In this document: in pieces, positions 1 to 7,727 of the stretch
How positions within the stretch are numbered: position 1 is the first letter of the stretch
Layout: each line of letters opens with the position of its first letter
Origin: Streptomyces sp. 1-11
GTDB lineage: Bacteria; Actinomycetota; Actinomycetes; Streptomycetales; Streptomycetaceae
DNA length: 64,000 bases
NCBI RefSeq assembly: GCF_007176755.1
Contig: NZ_BJTV01000026.1
Location: 1 to 64,000 of the forward strand
Direction of reading: 5' to 3'
Position numbers and translations under genes: made by a program
The notes under the pieces: model-generated
What the model was told of the DNA's origin: nothing
Databases searched by the model: none
The model's input: only the letters and a program-made list of their open reading frames with translations

Positions 1-93
1 AGGTGGCTTTCGCTGCGCTCCAGCCACCTGGTGGCGCTCTGCGCCACGGAGGCCGGCCCCGCTGCGCGGGTCGGCCAACGGGCCTTCGGCCCG
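1..93. repeat. Run of four adjacent short-loop palindromes
   Basis: Four fold-back units follow one another. They are AGGTGGCT/AGCCACCT (1-8 and 22-29), GTGGCGC/GCGCCAC with a 3-nt loop (31-47), an imperfect GC-rich stem with a TGC loop (51-76), and CGGGCC/GGCCCG with a TTC loop (79-93). Tandem palindromes with 3-nt loops are a hallmark of Streptomyces telomeres, but similar fold-backs also occur between genes in Streptomyces. The stretch up to base 244 holds no convincing gene. Confidence 0.5.
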
Positions 94-244
94 AGCAGCT
101 ACAAGGGGAGGGTGGTGGGGGTGGTGACTCTGTATCAGGTGATGCAGTATGTAGGTTTGGAAGAATCCGGCTGTCCCTGCTGCTTCAATTTTTAGCTTGG
201 ATTAACTCTGGATCAAGGGTCCGCCCCCGGTTGCCGGGACCGTC

Positions 245-820
245 TCACTTGCGCTCGATGTGGGCCACCCATGTGACGGCCTGAACTTTACTGGGTACCT
301 CTCCGATTTTTTGGGCAGCGGCGCGGTAGCAATGGGCGAGTAGGTTGTATCGTCCGATCGCTCCTAGTCCTCGGTCTCGCTGGCCGTAGATTTTGCGTAC
401 CGCGATGTCGTGTGCGTGACGGTCAATCACTACGGCGTCGGGGTTCTCCGGGTCGGCGATGCACAGGTAGAAGCAGCCCGTTTTGATGTGCATGGGCAGG
501 ACTTCGCTCGGGTGGGTTCCCGCCATGATGCGGTTGGCCTTGGTGACAGCGTCGCGGACGTGTCCGCTTGCTGCTCCTTCGGCGAAGGCTTTGCGGGCGA
601 GCCTGCAGTTTTCCGCCCACGACTTGTTGGCGGACAGTGCGGCGAGGACACCCGCGCCTTTGCTGGTGTCTCCTGCAGCGATTTCGGCGGCGAATTCATG
701 CGCCGTGACGTACCACTCACGTCCGCGCCGCTTTTGGTCGAGAGTGGCGCTTTTCCACTTGTCCATGATGGCCTGGGTATAGGCGGCACGCTGCTCTTCG
801 GTGCTCTTGACCGGAATCAT
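245..820 (-). CDS. Phage/plasmid-type HhH-GPD-like protein of unknown function
   Basis: A 191-residue protein with a good ribosome binding site (AAGGAA) just before the ATG. The middle has a helix-rich stretch with GAGVLAALSANKSWAENC (about residues 56-73), and the C-terminal half has a conserved VVIDRHAHDIA segment. This order (small-residue helix, then a D-R-H-A motif) resembles the HhH-GPD DNA-glycosylase fold as found in short actinophage and plasmid proteins of unknown function. Enzymatic activity cannot be concluded: the usual catalytic Lys/Asp pair is not obvious. It is transcribed away from the adjacent DUF3846 gene's start, on the same strand. Function is unknown; a DNA-repair or modified-base role is inference. 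Confidence 0.5.
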   Translation of the reverse strand: MIPVKSTEEQRAAYTQAIMDKWKSATLDQKRRGREWYVTAHEFAAEIAAGDTSKGAGVLAALSANKSWAENCRLARKAFAEGAASGHVRDAVTKANRIMAGTHPSEVLPMHIKTGCFYLCIADPENPDAVVIDRHAHDIAVRKIYGQRDRGLGAIGRYNLLAHCYRAAAQKIGEVPSKVQAVTWVAHIERK

Positions 821-1063
821 GAGGGTTCCTTGAAAAGTGGGGGGGGGAGCGCGCGCAAAGGGGGCGGTGAGGAGCGGGCCCTACGGGGCGGCTCAACTCA
901 TGGCCGGGCGGCGCAGTGAAGGGGGGGGCCGGGCGAAGGCTGGGGCGTTGGCCGGGCGTGGCCGCTGGGGGGCGCTGTGCGCGGGTAGCGGCGTGATGGG
1001 AGGCCCGTGAGGGCTGGGCGGGGTGGGAGGCTCGTTACGGGGCCTCCCACCCCGGCTGGGGGG

Positions 1064-1444
1064 TCAGTTGGTGCGCGGGTGGGGGATCGTCGGCACGTCG
1101 ATTCCGGCGAGTCCGAGGAGTGCGGCGCAGCGGTCGAGGGTGAGGCCGGTGGTGTCGCCTTGGGGGTCGGGGCCACCGGTGAACACGGCGGTGCCGTAGT
1201 AGTGCTGGTGGAGGGGGGCGGTGATGGCGTAGAGGATGGTGGCCCACCTGTTGACGGGGGCTCCGGTGTGCATTCCGTCGTCATCCAGCCACATCGAGAC
1301 CTTGGAGGAGAGGTCGACGACGTCGACGCGGGTGCAGCCGATCGCGGTGTATAGGGTGCGGAGGTTGGCGCGGGAGTTGCCGGGCCACTCGGTGATCTCG
1401 AAGGAGGCGTCGGGGCGGAGGACGAGCGCGAAGCCTGCGGACAT
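1064..1444 (-). CDS. DUF3846 domain protein
   Basis: A 126-residue protein. The central part (residues about 12-75) reads as a typical DUF3846 domain: an N-terminal strand with LRPDASFEI, a VDVVDLS segment, then WLDDDGMHTGAPVNRWAT, where 'DDDGM...PVN..A' is the family signature. DUF3846 proteins are small and common on actinobacterial plasmids and phages; their biochemical role is not established. It is the upstream member of a minus-strand pair with the HhH-GPD-like gene (243 bases apart). Confidence 0.75.
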   Translation of the reverse strand: MSAGFALVLRPDASFEITEWPGNSRANLRTLYTAIGCTRVDVVDLSSKVSMWLDDDGMHTGAPVNRWATILYAITAPLHQHYYGTAVFTGGPDPQGDTTGLTLDRCAALLGLAGIDVPTIPHPRTN

Positions 1445-1569
1445 GGGTGTCCCCTCTCAGGGCGTGCGGGTCTTGGGTGCTGGCCGGCTGCCACTGCCGA
1501 CCAACAAGAAAACTGTATCGAAACTTAGCTACTGCTGCTGTGGTTTTCGCCGTGTTTCCCCAGGTCAAC

Positions 1570-1905
1570 TCATATGGAGCGGCGGGCCGGGGCCCGGCCG
1601 CCGCGCCGCCGATCCGCACCGCGCAGCGGTGAGGATCCCGCCCGTCCGGCCGCCGCAGGCGGCGGGGCAGCGCGCAGCGCCTGCCCCGGGACCGGCCGGG
1701 CCCGCCGCAGGACCGCGCAGCGGGCCCGGCGGAGGGTGAGGGGCAGGGGCGAGCGTGCGCAGCGCGCGTCCGGGGCGCGCAGCGACCCGGCGTACCGGCC
1801 CCCACCCGGGCGTGAGCGCGCGCAGCGCGCGGTCCGGGGAGCGCAGCGACCCGGACACGCCCCCGGCGGCGCGGCGGCCGGGCCCCGGCCCGCTGCGCCC
1901 AAGAG
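1570..1905. repeat. GC-rich palindromic repeat tract (GCGCAGCG units)
   Basis: The 1445-2107 interval holds no convincing gene. Its core is a tract of at least seven near-identical units around CGCGCAGCG (near 1620, 1663, 1710, 1755, 1777, 1820 and 1838), many flanked by short complementary arms such as CCGCGCAGCGG. Two are followed by GACCCGG. Reading frames across it translate into low-complexity Arg/Pro/Ala and are not believed. Confidence 0.6.
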
Positions 1906-2107
1906 GCTTGGCTTTTTCCGACCCTTGGTGTGGGACAGCGCCCTGGCGCGCCCGCTACCGCCGCGTCCGTGTTGCGCTGCGCCACGGGGGCTGGGCCGCG
2001 CTCAGACACCCCTTTGGTGCGGGCGCACGGCGAGGCCCTCCAGGGGCGTTCTGAGGGCCTGGAGCGGTGTGTGCGGCGGGGATGGTCGGCCGGTGCTGCC
2101 GGGAGGG

Positions 2108-3118
2108 TCAGCCGGTGCCCTCGAGGGCATGGATGAGGTCGGCGAGGGTGGGGGTCGTGCCGGTGGTGAGGTGGCGCACGCCGGGGCCGGGCGGGGGCCA
2201 GGCCGCGCCCCGGCCGAGCGGGTGACGTCGGGAGGTTGCGGTGCGCCAGCCGTGCTGCTCGGACCACACCAGAGCGGGCGCCGGGGCTGAGGGGGCGTCC
2301 AGGACGAGCGCGGCGACGCAGGCGTCGTCCTCGGGGTGCTGGACGGCCGGCGGGGTGTCGGTGGTCATCCAGCCGCGTGCGTGCAGAGCCTGGGCGACGG
2401 TGGCGAGGTACGGGCGCGCCCGGCGGCCGCGCAGGACAGCGGCAGCGCGGACACTCGCGCGGCGGGTCAGACCGGCCGGATAGCCGAGCACGGCGGCGGC
2501 CTGGGCTGCCGTCACCTGGCGCTGCTCCATCACGTCGGCCATCCGCTCCGCACGGCACTGGGTCAGCGCATCCTGCGCCGTGTCACGGTGCACGCCCAGA
2601 CGGTCGGTGACGCCGGCCGCGGTCAGGGCGGGATCGTCGTCCAGGAGCTGCGCGACGAGCGCCGGGAGCTGGTCACGGGGCACCTGATCCCCCACGCCGG
2701 TAGGCCGGCCACCGCCGCGGCCGCCAGCCTGACGGCGGGGAGTGGGAGTGTGATCGCGTACGACACGGCGAGGCCAGTGCTCGACCCCGCCCACGAGCAC
2801 CAGATGCTCGCTCACAGCCGGATCCATCTTGCGGCGGTCCCACCGCTGCGGAGTCATCCCGCGCAGCGCGGCGGCCTCCTGACGATCCAGGAGGTCCTCG
2901 TCGTCGTCGGTCACCGGAAGCGGCGGAACGGGAAGGCCCGCGAGATACGCATCCACCTGCTCGCCGTCGTAAAGCCGAGTCCGGCCCGCGTTCAACGGCG
3001 CCGGAAAACCCTCCGCCAGATGCCGACCGGAGTTGAGAAGAGTCTGCACGGCAATGCCCTGCCGCGCCGCAATGTCAGCCAGGGTACGCACCAAGTGCCG
3101 GCGTCCGGCGCGGATCAT
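2108..3118 (-). CDS. Helix-turn-helix/excisionase-like DNA-binding protein
   Basis: A 336-residue protein. Residues 10-60 look like a winged or MerR/excisionase-type helix-turn-helix (DIAARQGIAVQTLLN... then TRLYDGEQVDAYLAG). A second HTH-like stretch lies around 165-190 (GVTDRLGVHRDTAQDAL). The C-terminal 90 residues carry LVWSEQHGWRTATS followed by a Pro-rich linker and LADLIHAL, which loosely resembles DUF6292 domains of Streptomyces plasmid proteins; that assignment is tentative. A DNA-binding regulator is the best guess. It sits beside the decaying array A but shows no Cas-like features. Confidence 0.55.
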   Translation of the reverse strand: MIRAGRRHLVRTLADIAARQGIAVQTLLNSGRHLAEGFPAPLNAGRTRLYDGEQVDAYLAGLPVPPLPVTDDDEDLLDRQEAAALRGMTPQRWDRRKMDPAVSEHLVLVGGVEHWPRRVVRDHTPTPRRQAGGRGGGRPTGVGDQVPRDQLPALVAQLLDDDPALTAAGVTDRLGVHRDTAQDALTQCRAERMADVMEQRQVTAAQAAAVLGYPAGLTRRASVRAAAVLRGRRARPYLATVAQALHARGWMTTDTPPAVQHPEDDACVAALVLDAPSAPAPALVWSEQHGWRTATSRRHPLGRGAAWPPPGPGVRHLTTGTTPTLADLIHALEGTG

Positions 3119-3319
3119 CTGGGCCTCCTACGTCCGGCGAACCCCCGGACAGTCATCAAGAAAACAGTACGGAGTTTACTACCGCAGACGAAAGCAGGAG
3201 TAGGCTGCCACCCGAGCACACGCCCCCGGGCGGTGTCTTGGGACGGCCGGCACCCGTGCCACCCGCCCCCGGGCGGACTGAGGGCGCCGGCCACACCAGA
3301 CCAGAAGCCGACACGTGCT

Positions 3320-4438
3320 GGGGCATCCCCGCGGGCGCGGGGAAGCACAGCAGCCGCGTGGCTAGACGCCCCTGCCCTGCCAGGCGTACGCCTATCGCCC
3401 GGAAGATGAACGCAATGCGTTCGTTCCGGGTACGGCAGCAGCGCCCGCTCGCCCCCAGGCCCCGACCTCTCCGCCTGGTGACCGGCGCCGCAGCCGGGCC
3501 CGAACCGCGGCGGCTTCCATCGCGGGGAGCACAACGAGGCCTCGCTGACCCAGTTCCGGGCGAAGGGACCCATCCCCCGCGGCCGCCGGGAGCGCAGGGT
3601 GCCGTCGGTGGTGAAGCCTGCGCCTGGGCCCGGGCACCATCCCCGCAGGGACGGGGAGCACCCGGTGTCCCGGACCAGGGCCAGCCGGTCGACGGGACCA
3701 TACCCGCGGGCGCGGGGAGCACGTCCAGCTCGGCCTGCGACGACTCCGCGGTCTTAGGACCATCCCCGCGGGCGCGGGGAGCACTACTCGATGTCGTCGC
3801 CGTCGTCCGAGTTGTTGGGACCATCCCCGCGGACGCGGGGAGCACTTCATCGCCAGGTCACGCATACGCTGCAGCATCGGACCATCCCCGCAGGTCCGGG
3901 GAGCACTTGTGGCGCTTGCAACGGTAATTGAAGCGCACGGGCCCACCCCTGCGGGCGAGGGGCGCACTTACCGGCGCCCTGGCCGACCAGCCGGATCGAG
4001 GGACCATCCCCGCGGCCGCGGAGAGCACTCAGGTCACGCAGGTCACCGCCGATGACCAGGGGGGGCCATCCCCGGAGCATGGGGAGCACCGGTCCCGCGG
4101 GGCCGCGGGCTTGCCGTCCTTGGGACCATCCCCGCGGGCGCGGGGAGCACGGCGGGTCGGGCTCGTCGTCGTAGCAGTCCTTGGGACATCCCCACGAGCG
4201 CGGAGAGCACTGCCGGCGGTCGTCTGCTTTGCGCCGTACAGGGGACCAGCCCCGCATGCGCGGGAGCACTTGGTGGCGGCGCACCGCAGCTCTATCCTCG
4301 CGGGCGCGGGGAGCACGTCTCGAGCGTCCCGGTGATCTTCACCTGGTCGGGACCATCCCCGCGGGCGCGGGGAGCACCCGGTGATGTTGACGCCGTTGAC
4401 GGTGGCCGCGGGACCATCCCCGCGGGCGCGGGGAGCAC
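3320..4438 (-). CRISPR. CRISPR array A: degenerate type I-E array, no adjacent cas genes
   Basis: About 17 recognisable repeats of 28-31 nt, starting near 3320, 3504, 3565, 3632, 3694, 3756, 3817, 3878, 3939, 4000, 4061, 4122, 4183, 4242, 4288, 4349 and 4410. The consensus is the same as array B (on the minus strand it starts GTGCTCCCC and ends GGGGATGGTCCC). Only those at 4122, 4349 and 4410 are intact; damage grows towards 3320. Most units keep the 61-nt period, and the 3320-3504 gap is three periods long, so repeats there have probably decayed beyond recognition. By repeat orientation the transcript would run on the minus strand with its leader above 4438, but no match to the leader motif of arrays B and C is seen there. 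Confidence 0.93.
3398..3430. promoter_or_regulatory. Large inverted repeat inside the decayed part of array A
   Basis: Arms CCCGGAA...AACGCA and TGCGTTCGTTCCGGG are almost fully complementary with a one-base centre, giving a 33-bp palindrome. It lies in the gap between the most distal repeats of array A. It could be an operator or an old insertion scar. No gene start lies directly beside it. Confidence 0.5.
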
Positions 4439-4545
4439 TCTTCGCCGCACCAGCCGCACTCGAACACGAAGTTCACCGCTGCCCTCCCCCGCACCCTGGT
4501 CTCACGACAGGATGCCCGCCACGGCACCCACCCCGCCAGGATGCG

Positions 4546-4761
4546 CTAGGCCGCGGTGCCTGGCCCGGCCTCCCGCGGATCCCCGAGCGGCCGGGTCAGC
4601 TCGTCATCCGCCACCAGTCGGCGCTCCGGTGCCGTCGCGTCCAGCTCCCAGTAGTACAAGCACTCCTCGCACCGAACCCCGTCCACCAACACCTCGTCCT
4701 CCCCGTTCGGACAGTCCGTACCATCCCCACGCCCCGGACACGGTTCCCTGGTATCCCCCAT
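4546..4761 (-). CDS. Small cysteine-rich protein
   Basis: A 71-residue frame starting with MGDTREPCPGRGDGTDCP. Cys pairs at about residues 8/17 and 32/35 (the latter in CEECLYYWELDA) suggest a single zinc-binding knuckle. Short proteins of this form, ending in an acidic tail, recur on Streptomyces plasmids and phages without known function. A longer frame upstream is low-complexity, so the ATG at 4761 was chosen. It lies just beyond the leader side of array A. Confidence 0.5.
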   Translation of the reverse strand: MGDTREPCPGRGDGTDCPNGEDEVLVDGVRCEECLYYWELDATAPERRLVADDELTRPLGDPREAGPGTAA

Positions 4762-4968
4762 GCGCCCGACGGTGCGCCGTGGCCGGGCCGGCCGGGCAGA
4801 GGGCTTGCGGGGCGCACAGGCGTACACCAGCAGCATCACGCCCCAACACCTGCCAGACGCCCCATTAGCGCCCAAACGCCTGCCGGTCAAGGACGTTTGG
4901 CACGAACCGGGTTCAACGGCACACTGCCACCAAGACCGCCCGACAAGCCCACAACCCACGGAGAGCCG

Positions 4969-5310
4969 ATGGCCCGCTCCAACGACACCACCCCCGTCCT
5001 CCCCAGCTTCCTCGAGCCCCACGCCCACGGGCACAGCCTCCGCGTCTGGTGCCGATGGTGCTGCGACTGGCACAGCCACGGCCATGACGACACCCCCGTC
5101 GGCGACACCACCCACCGCGGCGCCCACTGCTACGCCCCCGACAGCGAATATAACGAGACCGACTACTGGATCCGCGTCACCGGCATCCCGTTCTCCACCG
5201 CCCGGAAGACGATCCGCACGGCCACCGCCGCGCAGCAGCGGGCGATCCGAGACGGACGGATCAGCGAGGCCGTGCAGCAGCTCCGCGCGCAGGAGCCGGA
5301 CGCCGGATAG
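4969..5310 (+). CDS. Hypothetical protein with Cys/His-rich N-terminus
   Basis: A 113-residue protein preceded by GGAGAG a few bases before the ATG. Residues 20-55 are rich in His and Cys (HAHGHSLRVWCRWCCDWHSHGHDD), then comes a conserved-looking YWIRVTGIPFSTARKTIR stretch and a helical C-terminus. The WC.DWHSHGHG-type segment is recurrent in Streptomyces hypothetical proteins and may bind metal. No function is assigned. It lies directly upstream of the endonuclease VII gene on the same strand. Confidence 0.6.
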   Translation: MARSNDTTPVLPSFLEPHAHGHSLRVWCRWCCDWHSHGHDDTPVGDTTHRGAHCYAPDSEYNETDYWIRVTGIPFSTARKTIRTATAAQQRAIRDGRISEAVQQLRAQEPDAG

Positions 5311-5421
5311 TCGCCGGGGAGCGCCACGCGCCCGTCTCCAGACTCAGGGGGCGTCACTGCCAGACGACCCCCGTTGTCAGTGGCTGACAGCATGGCCACC
5401 GCACCCGCCCAGGAGGTTGCC

Positions 5422-6072
5422 ATGCCTACCACCCACCGGCCCGTGCGGCCGCTCCCCGACCACCTCACCGCTGTCATCGACGCCCCCGTCCGCCGGCGAG
5501 CGGGCCTCCCGCCCTGCGCTCCTGACACCGTCCCCGGACGTGACGAGAGATACGCCAGGCGCCCGCTGGACGGCTCCGACGGCTATCACCTGTGGAGCCC
5601 CACCCGCGGCCTCAGCACCATCCACTGCGCTCACTGGAAAAGCCACCGCGCCGCAGGCTGGCCGGAGGAAGAACTCGGGCCCCCGGTGCCCGCGACGCAG
5701 GTCCCGCCCGACCAGCGGTGCGGCCACTGGGTTGCCCCCCGCTACATGCCACGCCCCTGGTCCGGCCCACTCCCCGAACAGTGGCCAGACACGAAGATCC
5801 CCCGCTGGTACGCGTGGTGGCGGCTCCACGACATCCAAGACGGCACCTGCGCCACCTGTGACGCTGCCGCCTACGCCATCGACCATGACCACGCCACCGG
5901 CCTCGTCCGAGGCCTGCTCTGCGTGTCCTGCAACAAGCTCGAAGGCCAGTGCCTGCGAAACACGCAGGCCGGTACGCACCGCGGCCGGCCGTGCTTCCAG
6001 TCCTACTGGGAGCAGCCGCCGGCCGGGCCGCTGCGCTGGCTGTACGGCAAGACGGCACTGACCCACGGCTGA
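5422..6072 (+). CDS. Recombination endonuclease VII family protein
   Basis: A 216-residue protein started at the ATG behind a GGAGG site. The C-terminal third holds the endonuclease VII signature: a CATCD zinc knuckle (about residue 140), then AIDHDHATGLVRGLLC and a second knuckle CVSCN. These provide the His-Me finger metal site (D-H-D-H) and the structural zinc. Phage T4 endonuclease VII resolves branched DNA; actinobacterial phage and plasmid homologues keep only this core. The N-terminal 110 residues are variable and rich in Trp and Pro. It is probably co-transcribed with the gene before it. Confidence 0.85.
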   Translation: MPTTHRPVRPLPDHLTAVIDAPVRRRAGLPPCAPDTVPGRDERYARRPLDGSDGYHLWSPTRGLSTIHCAHWKSHRAAGWPEEELGPPVPATQVPPDQRCGHWVAPRYMPRPWSGPLPEQWPDTKIPRWYAWWRLHDIQDGTCATCDAAAYAIDHDHATGLVRGLLCVSCNKLEGQCLRNTQAGTHRGRPCFQSYWEQPPAGPLRWLYGKTALTHG

Positions 6073-6153
6073 TGTACGGCCCCGAGGCTCGAGCCGGGGG
6101 AACAGACGCGCGGTTTGGGGTGATGCTGGGTGTGCCCCTCGGGGCATCTCCGA

Positions 6154-6519
6154 TCAAGCGCCCCCACGACCCGCTCGCTCGCGGCGAGGGTTCTCCGCCA
6201 CCTCTTGCTCGTAACGGTCCGAGTCGAAGTTCTCCCGCGAGGTGTGCTCGTCGATGTTCTCGGCAATGTCCTCAAACTGCTGGTGCGTTTTGTCCCAGGC
6301 CTTGAAGTAGTTGGCGAACGCTTCCTGTCGCTGGCCGCGGAGCCGCTGCCCATATTCGACTGCGGCTTGGTCGGTGGTCTGACGGCGGCCCACCAGGATG
6401 CTGGTCAAGGCGCCAGCGATCCCGAACACGCCAGCCGCTATCGCGGCGACGACTGCCCCCATGCTTCGTTCATGCCGGTCATCCTGCCGTGACGAAGGGG
6501 GCGTTGGGGGGTTTTGCAC
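6154..6519 (-). CDS. Small single-pass membrane protein with coiled-coil tail
   Basis: A 121-residue protein. Residues about 20-44 form one transmembrane helix (MGAVVAAIAAGVFGIAGALT), followed by a charged, helical, cytoplasmic-looking tail (QAAVEYGQRLRGQRQEAFANYFKAW...). The internal ATG at the start of the hydrophobic segment is an alternative start. Function is unknown. The 294 bases to the next gene hold only a possible 22-codon frame at 6664-6732 (MADPYLVLAAVQQQVDLE...), too short to judge. Confidence 0.5.
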   Translation of the reverse strand: MQNPPTPPSSRQDDRHERSMGAVVAAIAAGVFGIAGALTSILVGRRQTTDQAAVEYGQRLRGQRQEAFANYFKAWDKTHQQFEDIAENIDEHTSRENFDSDRYEQEVAENPRRERAGRGGA

Positions 6520-6813
6520 AGTCGCCCAACCCCCGCACGCATCGCATTGTCATGCCCTCCTCGGTGCGGTGGACCCGACACCAGCCCCCTCACGCACCCG
6601 AGGGAACACCCGCACCCCCAACAGCGGCACGCTGGACCACCAAGCCAATACCAGGAACCCGCCATGGCCGACCCCTACCTCGTCCTCGCCGCCGTACAGC
6701 AGCAGGTCGACCTTGAGAGGACTAGTGCATGATCACCCTGTACGCCGTCGAGATGCGCGGTTGATGCGGCCGCCCGTCGACATCCCCGCACCCAACAGCC
6801 GCAAGGAGCACCA

Positions 6814-7191
6814 GTGACCCGCCTGCGCCGCATAGCCCCCGCCCTCGCCCTCCTCGGCCTCCTCACCGCCTGCGCCGGCTCCCCCGACGACACCAGCAGC
6901 GACTCCGACACGGGCATCGAGCAGCCCGCCGACGACACCGACACCGGCTACACCGACGACGACGGAACCAGCCCCGACGCCCTCGACACCGCCACCGCCA
7001 TCGAGAACACCTGGAATCAGAAAACCCCGGCCGAACGCGACACGATGTGCCAGAGCATCGACCAGTTCGGCACCGACTGGGCCGCCGTATCCATGAAGGC
7101 CGGCGCGGAGAAGTCCAACCCGGACACCGCAGACGACCTCGACTGGGACGAAGCCGCACTGATCATCAAGCAGAAGTGCGAGAACCGGTGA
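6814..7191 (+). CDS. Putative lipoprotein
   Basis: A 125-residue protein starting at GTG behind AAGGAG. It has an N-terminal signal with positive residues (TRLRR), a hydrophobic core and the lipobox LTAC, so Cys20 would be lipidated after signal peptidase II cleavage. A Thr/Asp/Ser-rich spacer of about 40 residues follows, then a compact conserved-looking domain (TAIENTWNQKTPAERDTMC ... DEAALIIKQKCENR) of the type found in many small actinobacterial lipoproteins. It would sit on the outer face of the membrane. Function is unknown. Confidence 0.75.
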   Translation: MTRLRRIAPALALLGLLTACAGSPDDTSSDSDTGIEQPADDTDTGYTDDDGTSPDALDTATAIENTWNQKTPAERDTMCQSIDQFGTDWAAVSMKAGAEKSNPDTADDLDWDEAALIIKQKCENR

Positions 7192-7222
7192 CGGACCAGC
7201 AGCTTGAGGGGACGGGAGCGGG

Positions 7223-7420
7223 GTGACGTTCGGGCTCAGGGCCCTCAAGGCGATCCTCTCCCGCCCCGCACAGCCCCCACTGCCCGGACAGACCAGCATC
7301 AGCGTGGCCAGCATCTGGGACCACGAGTACGAAGGCCCTGGCACCTGCCGCACGGACACGTTCGGGCAGGCGTGCGGGGCGCACCGGGACGAGCACCAGC
7401 ACGTCCCCGAGCAGGCCTAG
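7223..7420 (+). CDS. Small hypothetical protein
   Basis: A 65-residue frame starting with GTG behind GGGAGCGG, 31 bases after the lipoprotein gene. It contains SISVASIWDHEYEGPGTC. Length, codon bias and spacing are compatible with a real gene, but nothing in the sequence reveals a function. Its 3' end abuts the truncated LuxR-type gene on the other strand. Confidence 0.4.
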   Translation: MTFGLRALKAILSRPAQPPLPGQTSISVASIWDHEYEGPGTCRTDTFGQACGAHRDEHQHVPEQA

Positions 7421-7727
7421 GCCGCCGACTCCGGGCGGCCTCGCTGTCGTCTACGGTGCGGTCCGGGAACAACGCGTACTGGTAGATCAACTCGTTCAGC
7501 GTCCGCACCCCCCACAAGTCCTTCAGGGTGACAATCTCCGCCTCCAGGGTCCGCTTGGACACCCCGATCCGTTGGGCGGGCGACGGCTGCGACATCCCCG
7601 AGCAAAGCAGCCGCATCACCTCACGCTGCCGGCGGCTGGTGCGGACTCCGTCCCCGCTCGTGTTCTCCCGCTGGGCGCGGCCGCGGGCGGGACGCAGTTC
7701 CCCGGTCCAGGGCTGGGCGCGCTGCCA
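7417..7727 (-). pseudogene. C-terminal fragment of a LuxR-family regulator, truncated at CRISPR array B
   Basis: Read from 7727 downward, an open frame gives SRRQREVMRLLCSGMSQ, then AQRIGVSKRTLEAEIVTLK and LWGVRTLNELIYQYALFPDR. This is a full LuxR-type helix-turn-helix (GerE fold) with its C-terminal extension. The frame has no start codon and runs straight into the last, degenerate repeat of array B, so the N-terminal portion is missing. It also lacks a credible native stop. It looks like a chromosomal-type regulator cut off when this end of the array was formed or rearranged. Confidence 0.7.

Noticed and set aside
1574..2290. A 238-residue plus-strand frame over the GCGCAGCG tract
   Set aside because: Arginine/proline-rich low-complexity translation, no start signal, and it overlaps the better supported gene at 2108-3118 on the other strand.
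4141..4180. Possible self-targeting spacer in array A resembling cas1 (GTAGCAGTCCTTG)
   Set aside because: Only 13 bases match the sequence near 11354; too short for a protospacer and expected by chance in GC-rich DNA.
4439..4545. Possible leader for array A
   Set aside because: The motif found 46 nt before arrays B and C is absent; the first 32 bases look like a last spacer whose outer repeat has been lost.
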